A DNA stretch of 64,000 nucleotides from Megalobrama amblycephala (lineage: Eukaryota; Chordata; Actinopteri; Cypriniformes; Xenocyprididae): assembly GCF_018812025.1 (NCBI RefSeq), contig NC_063049.1, forward strand, positions 4,092,917 to 4,156,916. The letters are read 5' to 3'. Shown here piece after piece: positions 21,374 to 33,861 of this stretch (the first letter of the stretch is position 1; each line of letters starts with the position of its first letter). Below the pieces are notes generated by a model. The model saw only the letters and a list, made by a program, of their open reading frames with translations. It was not told where the DNA came from and did not search any database. Made by a program: the position numbers and the translations under genes.

Positions 21374-22072
21374 ATAATATACTCAGGCAAGTAAGTTGTA
21401 CGGATTTAAAAGTGTAGAAAAATAATAGAGTCTGTCCTATGTAAACAGTTTTCCTTACTACACAAACTTGATAATATGTTTGACTTTGTGTTAAATACAG
21501 AATAAAAACAAAATGTTTAGTTGCACTCAGGGATAACGGATTAAACCCAGTTCGATGCTGACTTGAGGGGTTGGTTGAATGCAAAACGGCGGATTTGGAA
21601 GGAAAATTCGAAGCAGATAATCAATAGCGTTTAATAGTCTAATAGATTACCTGCTTTACTGCCTTTTACATCAGGCAGGGAAGGCCCAAGCACCAATAGG
21701 GCTGCTTGGATAAACCTTAAACTTGTCATCTCTGTTAGAAATGGCTAAAGGAATCCCATGGTTCAGGAGGGATTGTAGTTGTGGAAGTGGTTATGTTCTT
21801 TCAGACTCCACAATATATTGTTTTTGGATGTTGTTCTTTGTCAATATATGTTTAATTTATTTTTGGTTTTATGTTTTTTTTCTTTATTGTAAGAGTATTA
21901 AAAGAGTGGGACTTACAACAGTACATCTGCGGGTAATACGCAGTATTATATTATAATATTTTAATATTTTATATTTTAGTATTATAATATTTTAAGGGAT
22001 AGGTGCAGCAATATTATAGGGTTAAGTAGGATAAGACAGGAGAGTAAAGTGCAATTCAATATGACATTGTAA
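21374..22072 (+). other. inter-ORF region of L1-like element
   Basis: About 700 bp, AT-rich, between ORF1 and ORF2; no gene seen. The 77-residue frame at 21723-21956 is hydrophobic by composition only. Confidence 0.5.
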
Positions 22073-25000
22073 ATGAAGGGGTATAATGTAGTATCTTATA
22101 ATGTGAAAGGTTTATATAACCCAATTAAGCGACGAAAAATTATGGATCAGCTTAAACATATGCATTCTGATATTGTATACCTCCAAGAAACACATCTGTC
22201 AGATGACGAGCACAAGAAATTAAGTAAGTCTTGGGCTCCACAGGTTTTCTATTCTTCTTACAGTTCAGGCCATAAGAGAGGAGTTGCCATTTTACTACAC
22301 CGGTCAGTTCAGTTTTGTCTAGATTCAGTATTTAAAGATAAAGAGGGGAGATATATCATAGTAAATGGAATGATAGATGGGGTTTGGGTTACCATGTGTA
22401 ATGTTTATGCACCGAATGACAATAAACCACAATTTATAAAAAACATCTTCAGTGTAATAATAGAAAGAGCAAAGGGCCTTTTATTGGTTGGGGAGATTTT
22501 AATTGTTCACTGTCTTTGATATTAGATAAATATCCACCCTCATCCTCACCTCAGACATTAATGGCCAAAGCCCTTAAGAATGTTTGTGAGGAACTCGAGT
22601 TTTTAGATATCTGGAGATTCTTACATCCAAAACAACAAGATTATACTTTTTTTTTTCCCACCCTCATGGGACATATTCTAGGATAGATTACTTCTTTATG
22701 CCAAAAAGTGAAGTCTATAGAGCAAGAGAGTGTGAAATTCATAATATCTCATTATCTGATCATGCTCCTGTGTCACTGATATGGGAAGTTGGCCAAAGAC
22801 CTTCATGTAGTAGATGGAGGTTGAATACATCACTATTAGGAAGGTCAGAGATTAAAACATATATAAGACATGAATTTGAACAGTACCTAGAAATTAATGA
22901 TAAACCAGATACATCACCCATAACATTATGGGAGGCGGCTAAAGCTGTGTTAAGAGGGAAAATTATTTCATGTTCTTCCACATTAAAAAAAAGAAGGATA
23001 GAAAAGCAAAACAAACTCAAACAAAAAATAAAAATTCTAGAAATACAGCATAAGCAAAACCCAATAACAGAGAATCTAAAACAGCTCAAGGAGGTGAGAA
23101 GGGAACTAGATGATTTACTCACAGAGAAAGTAGAGAGGAACCTAAGATTTTTGAAGCAAAAATTTTATGAGCATGGGAGCAGAGCTAACCGTTTGTTAGC
23201 CTCTCAGTTGCGGAAAAAAATTGGTTTAAACATAGTAAAAAAAATTAAGACCAACTCTGCTGATAAACCTTTTTTGTATAAACCTGCTGAAATTTCAGAG
23301 ACCTTTGCTGCTTTTTATAAAAACCTTTACTCAGATACAGACATATGCTCAGAGCCAGAACAAATTAAATCATATTTAGATAAAATTAACCTCCCCAAGA
23401 TGGACATTTTAACTTCAAACATGATTGATAACCCCATAACAAAGGAAGAAATAATGGAAGCCATTAAAAAATTAAAGAATAATAAAAGCCCTGGGACAGA
23501 TGGGTATACAAATTAGTTCTACAAAGCATTTAGTGACATTATAAGTCCCTTGTTAGAAAGAACATATGCCCATATTATGGAAACTGGTAAAATGCCATAT
23601 TCATGGAAGGAGGCAATAATTTCAGTCATTCATAAAGAGGGGAAGGACCCTACGGATTGTGCCTCATACAGGCCAGTTGCCCTCCTAAACACAGATTGCA
23701 AATTGTTAACATCTATACTGACTAGGCGTATAGAGAGAATTGTTGTGCATCTGATAAATCCAGATCAGACTGGATTTGTGATCGGGCGGCATTTGCAAGA
23801 TAATATTCGAAGACTACTCAATATCATGACATATAGCTCCTCTCAACAACTTTCTTGCATGGCACTAGCGTTAGATGCAGAGAAAGCGTTTGATCGCGTA
23901 TCTTGGCCTTTTTTGTTTAAGGTGTTAGAGAAATTTGGATTTGGCCCTAAATTCGTTAAGTGGATCCAATTGTTGTATTCAGGCCCACAGAGCATGGTCA
24001 GAGTAAATGGCTGTCTGTCACAGCCATTTCAATTAAGTAGGGGAACAAGGCAGGGATGCCCTCTATCCCCACTATTGTTCGCAATGAGTATAGAGCCTCT
24101 GGCTCAGGCTATTAGAGATAACTTACAAATTAAAGGAATATAGATAATATGATGTAGATAATTATGTACACAAGTTGTCCCTCTATGCAGATGATGTCCT
24201 TGTATATGTTTCAGATCCTCTAAGTTCAGTTCCAATATTAATGGAGGAAATTAAACAATATGGAAATTTATCAGGATATAAAATTAATGTTAATAAAACT
24301 GAAGCCCTAGCTTTAAATACACACATTTCCCCTCACATAAAAGCTTCCTTTCATTTTAGATGGCCAAGAGAAGGCATAACGTATTTGGGAGCAAAAATCC
24401 CCCCAAATTCAGATAAATTATATGAGGTCAACTATATTAAGCTCATTAAAAAAATTACAAGTGATCTTGATAGGTGGTCAATGTTGCCCCTCTCTATGGC
24501 CGGAAGAATCGAGTCAATTAGAATGAACATCCTTCCTAGATTGATGTTTTTATTCCAGGTACTACCCCTCACACCTCCAAGGTCCATGTTTACACTGTTG
24601 GATAGATTAACTTCCAGATTTATCTGGCAGGGAAGACGCCCTAGAGTTAGATACAAGGTTCTACAGTTACAAAAATCTCAAGGAGGCTGGGCTCTACCAA
24701 ATTTCAGATACTATTGGTTAGCATGTCAATTAAGAGCCATGACAGTGTGGATATCAGATAGGTCTGATACAGGATGGCTTGAAATAGAGAAGACAAATTG
24801 CTCATGTGTGCCATTGTCAGCTATTCCTTTTTATGAAGAGAAGACCTGTAATAGCCGTTTAGGGAGGTGGACAATGACTACTCTTTTAGCGTGGAAAGAA
24901 GTTCAGCGGAGTTTTGGTCTTTTAACTGGGGACTCTGCCTTGTCAGATATCTCATGTTTAAAGAAATTTAGGCCCCTACAGCTAGATTCAGGCTTTCAGA

Positions 25001-25758
25001 GGTGGAGACTGTACAATTTACGTTTTATTCATCAATTGCTAGTTGGTACTACATTGAAAACCTTTGAACAGCTTGAATTAGAGTTTGGTTTACCAAGAGC
25101 TGATTTTTTCCGATATCTTCAAATAAGAAATTTTCTCCTCAAACATCCAAATTCAAAAGAAATTCTAAACCCATTATCACCAGTAGAACAATATTTTAAA
25201 AGAATTCAGCTTAATGAGAAGGCAGGTAAAACGGTATCTACTTTATATCAGGCCCTATCTGATATGAAAAAAGATAATATTGAACATATCAGGCACAAAT
25301 GGGAAAACGAGTTTAACAAGGAAATAAATAAAGAGACCTGGAGAAATATTTTTATTGACTTGCATAAAGTAACGAATTCAGTTAATTGGAGAGAATTCAG
25401 CTGGAAATGTTCAATCCGATTTTTCAGATCACCAGTAGTGGCATCCAAGAGCAATCTTAACCAAACGGCTTATTGCTGGAGAGACTGTGGGGAGGCTCTG
25501 GCCAATCACACACATATATTTTGGACTTGTCCTAAATTAACAGGTTTTTGGAATGAAGTATTTGATATTGCAGAGAAAACATTAGTTATACAATTAAATA
25601 GAGACCCCATGATGGCTATTCTTGGGGCCAATATGAAAGAGGTGAAATCTAAAGAGGGAAAATATTTAATCCAAATACTCTTTGTAGCTGCAAAAAAAGT
25701 TATCACCAAAATTGGCTCCAGAGGGAGCCTCCAACCTGTAATAAATGGTTATCTTTAA
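22073..25758 (+). pseudogene. L1-like ORF2: endonuclease and reverse transcriptase, broken
   Basis: An APE-type endonuclease starts at 22073 (VSYNVKGLYNPIKR, LQETHL, NVYAPND) and loses frame near 22490. The next block from 22698 has the final endonuclease motif SLSDHAPVSL and an RT leader ending KNNKSPGTDG, then an in-frame TAG (23514-23516). RT continues at 23550 (SYRPVALLNTDCK, ALDAEKAFDRVSW, GTRQGCPLSPLLF). A further frame change at about 24143-24174 precedes YADD (24184-24195) and a long C-terminal domain with a CCHC-like end (CWRDCGEALANHTHIFWTC) to 25758. There are therefore at least three lesions. Confidence 0.9.
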
Positions 25759-26274
25759 TTAAAGAAATATATGTTATGGAAAAAATAACATATACTCTTA
25801 GATTGGAACATGCATCATTTAAAAAAAGATGGGCAGCCTGGTTAGAAGGAATGGCTTTGGACTGGGACTGATGGCTTTCCAGGCATGGCAAATCTAGTAA
25901 TATATACCCAGCAATAGTAATACCTATAATTAATTAAAATGAATAAATAAAAAGTCCCACCCTCCTTGGTTGGATTCAAGTATTAATTTAGTTATATAGT
26001 TTTGTTAATGGTTTCCTATTTTGGTGTTTTGTTGCTGTTGGTTTTTTTTTGTTTTTCTTTTATGTATTTCCTGTGAAGATTTTTGTTGTATAATGTTTGT
26101 TAAATATGTTTTATGTTTATGGTTGGTGATTAGGTGGTCCTGCAAAAAAAAATGTAAAAACAGACATGTATGATGTATGTTACACACAGGATGTATGTAC
26201 GTTTGTTCTTAAAAGAAAAAAAAAAAGGAAAATAAAAATTAAGTTGAAAAAAAAAAAAAGAAACTGTGTTTATC

Positions 26275-26558
26275 AGTTTGAAGTGCCTTAACAGGTAGCA
26301 GTCCTGTCGTGTGAGGAAGATCCATTCAGATCCGCTCTGATGGATAGATCCGTTTAGATCCACTCTGATGGACAACAACAACAACAAACTCCCTGAGACT
26401 TCCTAGCTCTTCATTCCAGATAGCAAAATTCTCTGTTTTTACTGTTATTTCTATTCCTTATGTTATATTTTTATTATTCTTTTTTATGTAAAGCACTTTG
26501 AATTACCATTGTGTATGAAATGTGCTATACAAATAAAATTGCCTTGCCTTGCCTTACA
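26275..26558 (+). repeat. LINE 3' UTR, second part, ending in (CCTTG)n
   Basis: Continues the LINE interrupted at 20247. It ends GTGCTATACAAATAAAATTG followed by CCTTGCCTTGCCTT, a typical L2/Rex-type 3' end with a short tandem tail. Confidence 0.75.
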
Positions 26559-26607
26559 TGATACCAGCAGAGAAGAACATCAGACTCAGGAAAAACTTCC
26601 TTTAGAG

Positions 26608-27060
26608 CAGGGTTTCCCAAACTGGGGTTCGCGGGGGAATGCAGGGGGTATATGCTAAATAATATTCAAATAAAAAAAAAAATACAAAAAATATATTTTT
26701 ATTTCTTTAATCTGCATGTCATATGACCATTCCGTTACAGAACTGAACGTGCTGAACAAGAGTCGCAGTACAGATCAGCTGCAGGCATCAGATTTCACCT
26801 CACTTTGCCCATTTCGCTTCACGTTTGACTGATAAGATGATGGAGGAAGATTTGGTTTCAAAGCAAAATGTAAAAGCGCCTTAAGCGAGTTTGTCATATG
26901 TTTTGTTGTGTTTTTCATTAAGAATAATAATGAACACATTAAAAATACGTTCACAGGTGTTCATAACCGTGCGTGCCGTTATAAATGCCTATGCAGCCGT
27001 GAGCATTTTACTTTCACCTGAATTAGTGATTTAAAAGCCCCCGCCGGTGTTGCCGATTAA
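26608..27060 (+). mobile_element. hAT-like fragment, CAGGGTTTCCCAAACTGGGG end
   Basis: The left terminus CAGGGTTTCCCAAACTGGGG is clear. The inner sequence to about 27020 matches 30387-30878 on the opposite strand (landmarks TTTGGTTTCAAAG and TTCATAACCGTGCGTG). The right end was not found; no transposase frame is seen. Confidence 0.6.
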
Positions 27061-27185
27061 ACAGGTAGGAACATTTCCTCACTGTCACATCCCAAATTCA
27101 AATGTGTAATAACAATAGCAATGTAAAATACTGATAAAAACTTTAAAAAGGATAAATAATCAGTGTTTTTGAAGTAAACATATGT

Positions 27186-27450
27186 TAGCGAATCTACTCA
27201 ATATTGAAATGATCATGATGGTCCTGGATCAACATTATCGAATCTACTCAATATTGAAATGATCATGATGGTCCTGGATCAACATTAGCGAATCTACTCA
27301 ATATTGAAATGATCATGATGGTGGATCAACATTAGCAAATCTACTCAATATTGAAATGATCATGATGATCCCAGATCAACATTAGCTAATCTGCCCCATA
27401 TTGAAATGATCATGACGGTCCTGGATCAACATTAGCGAATTGCCCCTGTA
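27186..27450. repeat. 50-bp tandem repeat, about five copies
   Basis: Units start AATCTACTCAATATTGAAAT at 27191, 27241, 27291, 27338 and, diverged, 27388, then a partial one near 27438. Spacing is 50, 50, 47 and 50. Each unit holds the palindrome TGATCA and GGATCAAC. Confidence 0.95.
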
Positions 27451-27766
27451 TTAAAATGATTACAATAGCGGTCATCAAAATATTAAAATTGGGTTTATAA
27501 AGCAATTATGCTTCTATTTAAAAAAATATAATTCATTTTTTGCAGACTTTATATAGACCAAAATCATATTCTGTTTTTAAGCATTATCATTAAGTTTGAT
27601 TAAATTAGTAAATAGTTAACGTGTATTAGTGAGTAAAAGTATAAGAGAAAGAAGACTGTTAGGGGTTATGAAATAAAGTAAGCTTAGCTATTAGCTAAAC
27701 GGCACATGGCTGTTGTATGTAATGTTAATTGCTTAGGGTTGCATTACATTATGCATTAAGTGTTAA

Positions 27767-28672
27767 AGGTGCCCTAGAATTGAAAATTGAATTTACCTCA
27801 GCATAGTTAAATAATTCGAGTTTTATACATGGAAATGACATACAGTGAGTCTCAAACACCATTGTTTCCTCCTTCTTATGTAAATTTGATTTGTGCAAAA
27901 GACCTCTGAAGAACAGGCAAATCTCAACATAACACCGACTGTGACGCAAAAGTCGGGATCATTAATATGTACGCCCCCAATATTTGCATATGCCAGCCCA
28001 TGTTCAAGGCATTAGACAAGTATGTATTAATGTCTGGAGCAGCACAGCAGAGTCAACAGACTTTATGCAGGTAAGCAAGCAAGAATAGTGAAAAATGGCA
28101 GATGGAGCAATAATAACTGATATGATCCATGATATTGTGATATTTTTAGTGATATTTGTAAATTGTCTTTCTAAATTTTTCGTTAGCATGTTGCTAATGT
28201 ACTGTAAAATGTGGTTAAAGTTACCATTGTTTCTTACTGTATTCATGAAGACTAGAGCCATGTCGTTATTTTCATTATTAAACACTTGCAGTCTGTATAA
28301 TTCATAAACACAACATAAGTCTCTCCAATAGTGTGTATTGTAAGCTTTAGCCCCGTTAGCCGCAGCATAGGCAACTATCAAACTCATTCAGAATCAAATG
28401 TAAACATCCAAATAAATATTATACTCGCATGATCTGATATACTGCATGACGAACACTTTGTAAAGATCCATTTTGAGGGTTATAATAGCTGTGTGAACTT
28501 TGTTTATGCAATGTATTATAGAGTTGCAAGCTCGGGGGGCGGAGAGCACGAGCAGTTAAAAAATTAAATAATAAAAAGTCTCTGGGGTATTTTGAGCTGA
28601 AACTTCACAGACACATTCAGGGGACACCTTAGACTTATATTACATCTTGTGAAAAAGGATTCTATGGCACCT
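27767..28672. mobile_element. TTAA-flanked MITE, copy 2
   Basis: Begins AGGTGCCCTAGAATTG and ends TTCTATGGCACCT, with TTAA at 27763-27766 and 28673-28676. Closely related to 45530-46504 and to the 3' half of 9446-14137. No coding capacity. Confidence 0.85.
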
Positions 28673-28676
28673 TTAA

Positions 28677-29679
28677 TTTCAGGACTCCTTAGTGGGCAAA
28701 TTCATTTTCATTGTCAGTTTGTGATTGCAGAGAAGTTGAAAGGACAGACAGAATCTTACCTTTTGTCGGCCAGCTGAGGGAAGAAGGGAGAGAACGGTCA
28801 AAATGGAGGTCGATTGCATTTGGTCGGCACACGTTGATGAAATCAGAGGCTTGTGATTGGTTGATTCAATGTTGATCCAGGATCAACAAAAGATGTTAGG
28901 CTTGTTTGAGATGAGCAAATTCTGCACAGAACCGATCACCGGTGATCATCGCAAGATGCATGCCGGTTAGAAATGTGTCCGAGGGTGGGGCGCCTTGCTC
29001 TGATGTCATGCCGACGTGTGTCAAAAACCTCTCGCGAGGGCGAGGCGGCCTCATCGGATTCTGCAGTCGAGCGCAGTTGCTCTCTACCAACTGCGCTGAC
29101 CAAAAGCACAATGGGAAACTACTGGCTGACGACACAGCTTAAAGCTTATTGGTTTAAACAACCATGATGTATTGATCTGTTTTAAAATGTTTGATTTGAA
29201 AACTCTAATATCATGTTTTTATGTGTAAAAATAATGTGTGAATATTCCTAAAGTCTCTGACAGTGCGATCTCTCTGTGAGTTATGTGATAGTTATCAGAT
29301 TTATAAAAATATATAAAAACATGTCTGTAATATAAAAATGATTGATCCACACATCTTTCGAATGGAAATAAATAACAAGTACTTTGGGTGTATTGTTCAT
29401 TATGTTTATATTCATATAAAAAGCAACAGAACTTAAATTACATCCAGTTTATCAGCAAAAAAGCGTGAGTGTGAATCCCGCGATATCCGCCTTTGATCTC
29501 GTAGGTTCTGATCCTCCTGATCCACTTCGAGAACGGAGAACTGTCCGTCTTGCCTGCATTTTTTTCACTCCTCCCCTCACTGCAGCCGCCTGCTCTCGGC
29601 TGAACTTCAGGCGAGGCTAAGCGCATCTCAAACAAGCCTGTTGATCCAGGAACACATCTTACTTGGCAAAATCACAGTG
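28677..29679. other. spacer between inverted arms, no gene seen
   Basis: About 1 kb of unique-looking sequence. It contains GTTGATCCAGGATCAAC at 28870-28886, a palindrome that resembles part of the 50-bp repeat unit, and several short overlapping frames without domains. Confidence 0.4.
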
Positions 29680-29919
29680 ACCGCCCTTTCAGTTTCCTTC
29701 CTAAAGCAACCTCAGCGGTAGCAAACCCGGTGCTTTCATAACAAAGCAGCATGATGCGTAACTACTTCAAATGGACTTCCTTCCAAGTATGGTCTCCATT
29801 TTTTCACCACCCATACCACAGCTAGACATTCTTTTTCTGAGACTGAGTATGCTTTCTCAGCTCCTCAAAGTAAGCAAGAGGCATAAGCAATGACATGCCC
29901 TCACCTTTAGACTCTAGAC

Positions 29920-30105
29920 CAGGGGTGTCCTAACTCGGTCCTGGAGGGCCACTGTCCTGCAGAGTTTAGCTCCAACCTGCCTAAACGCACCTGCTTGGAA
30001 GTTTCTAGCCTATAGTAAGACCTTGATTATCTGGTTCAGATGTGTTTTATTAGTGTTGGAGCTAAACTTTGCAGGACAGTGGCCCTCCAGGATTGCAAAC
30101 CCCTG
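29920..30105. mobile_element. small hAT MITE, right-arm copy
   Basis: Same element and site as 17878-18047, flanked by CTCTAGAC at 29912-29919 and 30106-30113. It is slightly longer than the left copy. Confidence 0.9.
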
Positions 30106-30113
30106 CTCTAGAC

Positions 30114-31916
30114 CAGGGATTCCCAAAGTGTGATAAGCGCACCCCCAGGGGTACGCGAGCTGCCACCAGGGGGTGCGCGAGAGGAAAAATGTAATGGCGG
30201 TCTGTTTTTTTAAGTGGGATTTTTCCATAGAATAAAAAAACATGAACAGTAAACATTTCCTTTGTAATCGCTTTTATTTTAAATAAAAAACTATAATTTA
30301 TTAGTTTTTGATAGAAACGTAGAAGAAGACAGCTGCTGTTTTCTTCTATGCACTGCTCTTCTTTTATGCACTGCATGCTAGGCTATATGCGTGCCGACTC
30401 GGGAGAGCGCACGGGCATTCATAACGGCACCGCGCCAGTGGACACGCACGGTTATGAATGTCCATGAACGCATTTTAATGATGGGTTCATTAATGATGAG
30501 TTCATTATTATTCTTAATAAAAAGCACAACAACAAAACAGTACAAATGACAAACTCGCTTAAATAGGCGCTTTTACATTACTCTTTGAAACCAAATTTTC
30601 CTCCATCATCTTGTCAGTCAAAGGTGAGGTGAAATGGGCAAAGTGAGGTGCAACTCCTGTTCAGCCCACTTTGAATTGAGCAGACGCGTTCAGTTCTGTA
30701 ACTGAATGGTCACATGCAGAATAAAGAAATAAAATATTAAGTTTTGTTGCCAAATTTAGATTTTTTTTTATTTGAATATTAGTCTATTTGTTTGATTTTT
30801 AATTATTTAATTATAATTTAATTAATTGCTTGTCATCAACTTGCAATTTCCTCGCGAACCCCCGTTTGGGAAACCCTGTTTTTTCATGCAGCCAAGCTAC
30901 AGGTATCGCGTTTATTTTGTTTTTCCTTTTTTATTTAAAATATTCACAAACTTGTTAACGATATCATGAATAATATGATATTTTCTGATTGTCAAATATG
31001 TGGAAGTGAATGTGTTTTGTTTAAACGCCTTTACTGATCAGGTTAGTTGATAAAACAGAGGATCTGTCAGATTTACATTACATAAATTCATCCATTTTTC
31101 CCGAAATAAACGTAAGTGGCTGTTGAACTGGGATAAGAAAGTAAACTTTGTTTTATACGCATTGTATCTGATATGAATAAACAACTTTTAAACTGTCAAA
31201 TTATAATTTAAAGGATTATCGCAACTTCCATATGAGTGTATGGAATCTGCATTTAACAAACTATAAATGTCTTTTTTATATATAGCCTATACCTCATTCA
31301 AATGTCTGAAACCTCAAATAAACATGTGGTTGAAAACTGAATAGTTGTGAAATATGAAAAGCACAGAGCGCGTCAATCTCTGGCTCAGCGCCAGCAGCGG
31401 GAAAGCATGTTTGAATTTAGCAGTGGCGTATTGAACGTTCTCATCACACCGGCGTTAAAAAAGTTAAAATCGATCGGGTGAATGGGGACAAATTGAAACT
31501 GAGGGGGCACAAATCAGATCTGAGGGGCAATGCCCCCTTTTGCCCCCTCGTGGCGCCGGGCCTGGATACAGATTGCCCGAAGCCTCAGTGCATGTTGTGC
31601 AGTGAAGTTCTAGCTGCTGCAATGTTTCTTTTACATGGCTGAAAATAACCGTGCTTTCTGTTACTGAGCCTGTGTCTGTCACTCATCCTCTTAAAAATGG
31701 AAGCTTGTGTGTAGCTTTGTTGCATAATATTGAAACTTTGTTGATGTTGTTATTGTAATGCGTGTTCTGGTTATTTGCGCATGATTAAATGAGTCTTTAT
31801 ATGGGGATAAAAGCTGTTGCGTTTTTTTTTTTTTTTTTTTTTTGAAGTGGGGATTGGGGTGCGCCAACCCGGTTGGGACGGTTGGGTGCGCAGGAAAAAA
31901 AGTTTGGGAACCGCTG
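30114..31916. mobile_element. second hAT element inserted at the same CTCTAGAC target
   Basis: Begins CAGGGATTCCCAAAGTGTG and ends AAGTTTGGGAACCGCTG, imperfect inverted termini. CTCTAGAC at 30106-30113 and again at 31917-31924 flanks it. Inside are a fragment related to 26608-27020 (30387-30878, inverted) and a piece ending TGGCGCCGGGCCTG (31550-31563) that looks like another hAT end. No transposase frame is seen. It is missing from the left arm. Confidence 0.8.
30387..30878 (-). repeat. inverted copy of the 26608 hAT-like sequence
   Basis: On the minus strand it starts CAGGGTTTCCCAAACGGGGG at 30878 and follows 26608-27020 with substitutions and small indels. Confidence 0.65.
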
Positions 31917-32404
31917 CTCTAGACCAATGTCGCTGGCATCAGTCTGTACACAAAAAGGTTTAGTAAAGTTAGGGGTTACAAGTACAGGTGCTTGTACCAA
32001 GTCTTGCTTGAAAATGCCAAATGCCTGTTGGTACTGGTCAGTCCAAGACCAAGTGAGGTTCTTTTGTTTTAGAGAGTGCAAGGGAGCAGCTTTCTCTGAA
32101 AACTGGGGTATAAACCAGTAATACCAGCCTGCAAGTTCCAAAAATCTTTGCACCTCTTTCACAGTTTGAGGTACTTGAAATGACTTTACTGCAGCAACCT
32201 TAGTTGGGTCTGTAGTCACTCGTTTTCTGAAACTATGTGCCTGAGGACTATATTTTTGAAGGAGGTTGCATTTCTTTAGGTTAAGAGTGAGACCAGCCTC
32301 ATGAAGACATGAGAGAACTTGATGATGGTGTTGTAGATGTTCAGAGATGGATTGCGAATACACAACAATATCGTCAATGTACACCATGCAACATTTTCCT
32401 TTAA

Positions 32405-33730
32405 ATCTCTGGAGTTGGGTAACGCGCCGGCACGTTTTGCAGGATTTTTTTCACATTGCAAAACAGACTTAAAATACTCCGTCATTTCTTGTCATAGAGA
32501 CATAAATAATATATCAGTTGAAACTATAGAATGTCTTCTTTTATTTGTGTACACTCAGAGTAAAAACACAATGTTGTACTTTTTGTAAAATAAAGAAAAC
32601 TAACATGATGCGTGATCTCTCGTCTCCCTCTGAACGAACTCCAATCTGATAGTTCTCAGAAAATGAACTGTAACTTATGAATACTAATGACAAAAAAAAT
32701 GACACTTATGTCTAAAGAAACATTGAAATGTCAGGATTTAAATCATGTAAGTCAAATCAAAAACAAACATTCTGTGTTTATGTAATCTGTATGAAAAGAG
32801 AGTCATGTCAGAAGTCCATGATTCAGCTCATTATCCGCTAATGCGGCCACACCCACGGAGGGAGCGCTATTCAGACGCAAATTCAGAGGCAATACTTGTA
32901 TGCATTGTCTCAATCGTGTATTTATTGTCTTGAAAAGTTTTTATCTGGATGTTAAAGCCATGGTTAGCGATCTCTAGAAGACATGCCGTTCCTGGTTCCT
33001 GTTCTTCTTTATATGAATTTGTGGCCTAAAGGTGTACAGAGCGCCCTCCGGCTGCAAGTATGAATTGAAAACACAGTATCCAGCACTCATAGTGATGACA
33101 ATAAATATTGAATAAATATTACTCCTCAGTATAGAAAATTGACATAAACATATAAGAATCCATCAATATTTCTCCAAATGTGCATGCTTTTACGCTAAAA
33201 GCCTATATGAAATGCCATAGAGGTAACATAATTGTTCAGACACTTTGCATCACAGAAATACATTATATTTCAAAGAATATAATAGAATACCATTATTTTA
33301 AATTGTAATAATATTTCACAGTATTGCTGTTTATGATGAGCTGAGACATGATTACAGAAGGTTATTTCAGAGCCTACCTGACTGAAAGGCTTCATTAATA
33401 TGCAAGTCATTTCAGGTCATTATTATGTGATTCTTTTGTCTTCTCGGGTGTAAATGACCAGGTGTAATTCATGATGATTCACGCCTCCCACATACTGTGT
33501 TTCTTGACAAAAAGTGTCTTACAAAACCTAAATCAATATATTGTTTTATATGAAGGAGTAGGCAGCATAATTTTTACATAATTCTGAAGCAAAAACTCTA
33601 GTCTACAACCTCCAATACCCAGAAGTCTTGTGAACACAGATTTAATATACTTTTTTTGGCCTTATTTCAGTGACTTAAGTTTTTTTTTTTTTTTTTCAAT
33701 AACCACACATAAACAACCAAATAACCACTT
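32405..33730. mobile_element. piggyBac-like element copy in right arm
   Basis: TTAA lies at 32401-32404 and 33731-33734. The segment 32500-33130 is the inverted counterpart of 12180-12870. The left arm has a single TTAA at the matching gypsy position (17399-17402), the expected empty site for precise TTAA insertion. No coding region is seen. Confidence 0.7.
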
Positions 33731-33861
33731 TTAAGGTCTAGAATGCTGAAGATTGTAGATCCATGCAATCACTCCAGGATCTCTTGAATATGGGGCATTA
33801 GGCATCTAGGTGAGTTTTAGAGATTAGACCTCTGTAATCGACAGAATCTGGACCCTACATC

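Larger units (their letters stand above)
20263..26259 (+). mobile_element. full-length L1/Tx1-like LINE with 15-bp target duplications
   Basis: The element begins GGGACTTCCGGCGGG and ends in an A-rich tail at 26259. The 15-mer GAAACTGTGTTTATC flanks it at 20248-20262 and 26260-26274. It contains ORF1 (20417-21373) and a damaged ORF2 (22073-25758) and is about 6.0 kb. Complete 5' end, poly(A) and target duplication show insertion by target-primed reverse transcription. It sits in the 3' UTR of another LINE. Confidence 0.93.
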
